Assembly: GCA_015493625.1 (NCBI GenBank)
Contig: WGCT01000320.1
Span: forward strand, 1-6,537
Origin: Draconibacterium sp.
GTDB lineage: Bacteria > Bacteroidota > Bacteroidia > Bacteroidales > Prolixibacteraceae
Length of the DNA: 6,537 nucleotides
Direction of reading: 5' to 3'
Part shown: positions 5,859 to 6,537 of the stretch, piece after piece
How positions within the stretch are numbered: the stretch's first letter is position 1
Layout of the letters: each line of letters begins with the position of its first letter
Notes under the pieces: generated by a model
What the model saw: only the letters and a program-made list of their open reading frames with translations
Databases searched by the model: none
What the model was told of the DNA's origin: nothing
Program-made: the position numbers and the translations under genes

Positions 5859-6506
5859 TTAAGCCATCTCCAAAAGCTTTTTAACGGCATTCTCGGCACC
5901 GGTAGCAATTTGGTCGATTGTGGCGTTTAACATGTAACAGGGTGTGGTAATAATTTTATATTTTTCGTCGACAACAATTTCGCCATGTGTGGTTTGAATG
6001 TGTGTTCCCCCCATTTTTTCAATGGCAGTCGATGTTTCGGCATCCTCTCCAATTGTTACTTCAACATCGCCTAAAACTTTGGCAATTAATGCCGGCGAAA
6101 TACAGAGTGCCCCAATGGGTTTTTCCTCCACAACGGTATCGCGAATTGCTTTTTCAACTTCAGCATTAACAAAACAGTCGACACCATCGAAAGCAAACGA
6201 GCAGAGGTTTTTAGCCACCCCAAATCCGCCCGGGAAAATAATGGCATCGTAATCTTGGGCAGTATATTCTGCAAGCGGTTTAATGTTGCCGCGTGCAATT
6301 CGTGCAGCTTCAATTAATACATTCCGGGTTTCGGGCATCTCCTCGCCGGTTAAATGATTAATAACGTGTGCTTGATTTACATTGGGCGCAAAACATTGGT
6401 ACTCTGCACCATTTCGCGCAATTGCCAATAGTGTTAATGTTGCTTCATGTATTTCGGCACCATCGTAAACACCACTACCTGCCAGTACTACAGCTATCTT
6501 TTTCAT
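5859..6506 (-). CDS. elbB: ElbB, DJ-1/PfpI-type glyoxalase-like protein
   Basis: This 215-residue protein aligns over its whole length with E. coli ElbB, once described as an isoprenoid biosynthesis protein and now placed among DJ-1/PfpI glyoxalase-like enzymes. Shared blocks are AGSGVYDGAEIHE (9-21) with the conserved E18, INHLTGEEM (49-57), TRNVLIEAARIARG (60-73), PGGFGVAKN (92-100), and the nucleophile elbow ALCISPA with C135, the same position as in E. coli. A role in detoxifying reactive dicarbonyls such as glyoxal follows from the family; the link to isoprenoids is historical and weak. No signal peptide is seen, so it is cytoplasmic. It is the first visible gene of the minus-strand cluster elbB-tatD-like-tcdA. 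The 31 bp upstream to the window edge are AT-rich and show no full promoter, so another gene could precede it in the same transcript. Confidence 0.93.
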   Translation of the reverse strand: MKKIAVVLAGSGVYDGAEIHEATLTLLAIARNGAEYQCFAPNVNQAHVINHLTGEEMPETRNVLIEAARIARGNIKPLAEYTAQDYDAIIFPGGFGVAKNLCSFAFDGVDCFVNAEVEKAIRDTVVEEKPIGALCISPALIAKVLGDVEVTIGEDAETSTAIEKMGGTHIQTTHGEIVVDEKYKIITTPCYMLNATIDQIATGAENAVKKLLEMA

Positions 6507-6537
6507 CTCATTTATTTTAATTATCCTAAATCAATAT

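Noticed and set aside
1..6537. tRNA or rRNA genes, riboswitches, CRISPR arrays, insertion sequences, toxin-antitoxin or defence genes
   Set aside because: I saw no cloverleaf, regularly spaced repeats, transposase motifs, terminal inverted repeats or small paired genes. The six genes and their short gaps account for the window.

Overview
The window is an AT-rich stretch of bacterial chromosome that looks like Bacteroidota, probably an environmental Bacteroidales or Marinilabiliales relative. The reasons are the AT-rich leaders without Shine-Dalgarno sequences, near matches to the Bacteroidota promoter (TTTG then TAnnTTTG), and protein forms typical of the phylum: a short TcdA, a short TatD hydrolase, and a cellobiose 2-epimerase-type sugar epimerase. 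The phylum call is inference from style and protein likeness; no ribosomal or marker gene is present.

Layout, left to right. (1) 39-1052, plus strand: a Gfo/Idh/MocA oxidoreductase, with a likely intrinsic terminator whose stem overlaps its stop codon. (2) 1053-1218: a short convergent gap with a tandem TCGCAAAG repeat. (3) 1219-2595, minus strand: a complete class 3-like aldehyde dehydrogenase. (4) 2596-3090: a 495-bp divergent intergenic region without a credible gene, but with several dyad-symmetric elements and two candidate promoters for the dehydrogenase. (5) 3091-4305, plus strand: an N-acylglucosamine 2-epimerase family enzyme, best read as cellobiose/mannobiose 2-epimerase. (6) 4306-4387: a short convergent gap. 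(7) 6506 down to 4388, minus strand: three closely spaced genes, elbB, a TatD-family hydrolase and tcdA, with gaps of 34 and 36 bp, probably one transcript.

Functionally there are two themes. The left two thirds holds carbon and redox metabolism: a sugar or diol dehydrogenase, an aldehyde oxidoreductase and a disaccharide epimerase. These are separate transcription units and nothing shows that they form one pathway. The right third holds housekeeping functions: a DJ-1/PfpI-type glyoxalase-like protein, a metal-dependent hydrolase, and the enzyme that cyclises t6A in tRNA.

All six genes appear intact, with their catalytic residues present. I see no mobile element, CRISPR array, RNA gene or defence system, and no clear sign of a new system. 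The most noteworthy material is in the divergent intergenic region: a concentration of ATGTTAT/ATAACAT half-sites, a perfect 9-bp inverted repeat, and a hairpin just ahead of the epimerase start.
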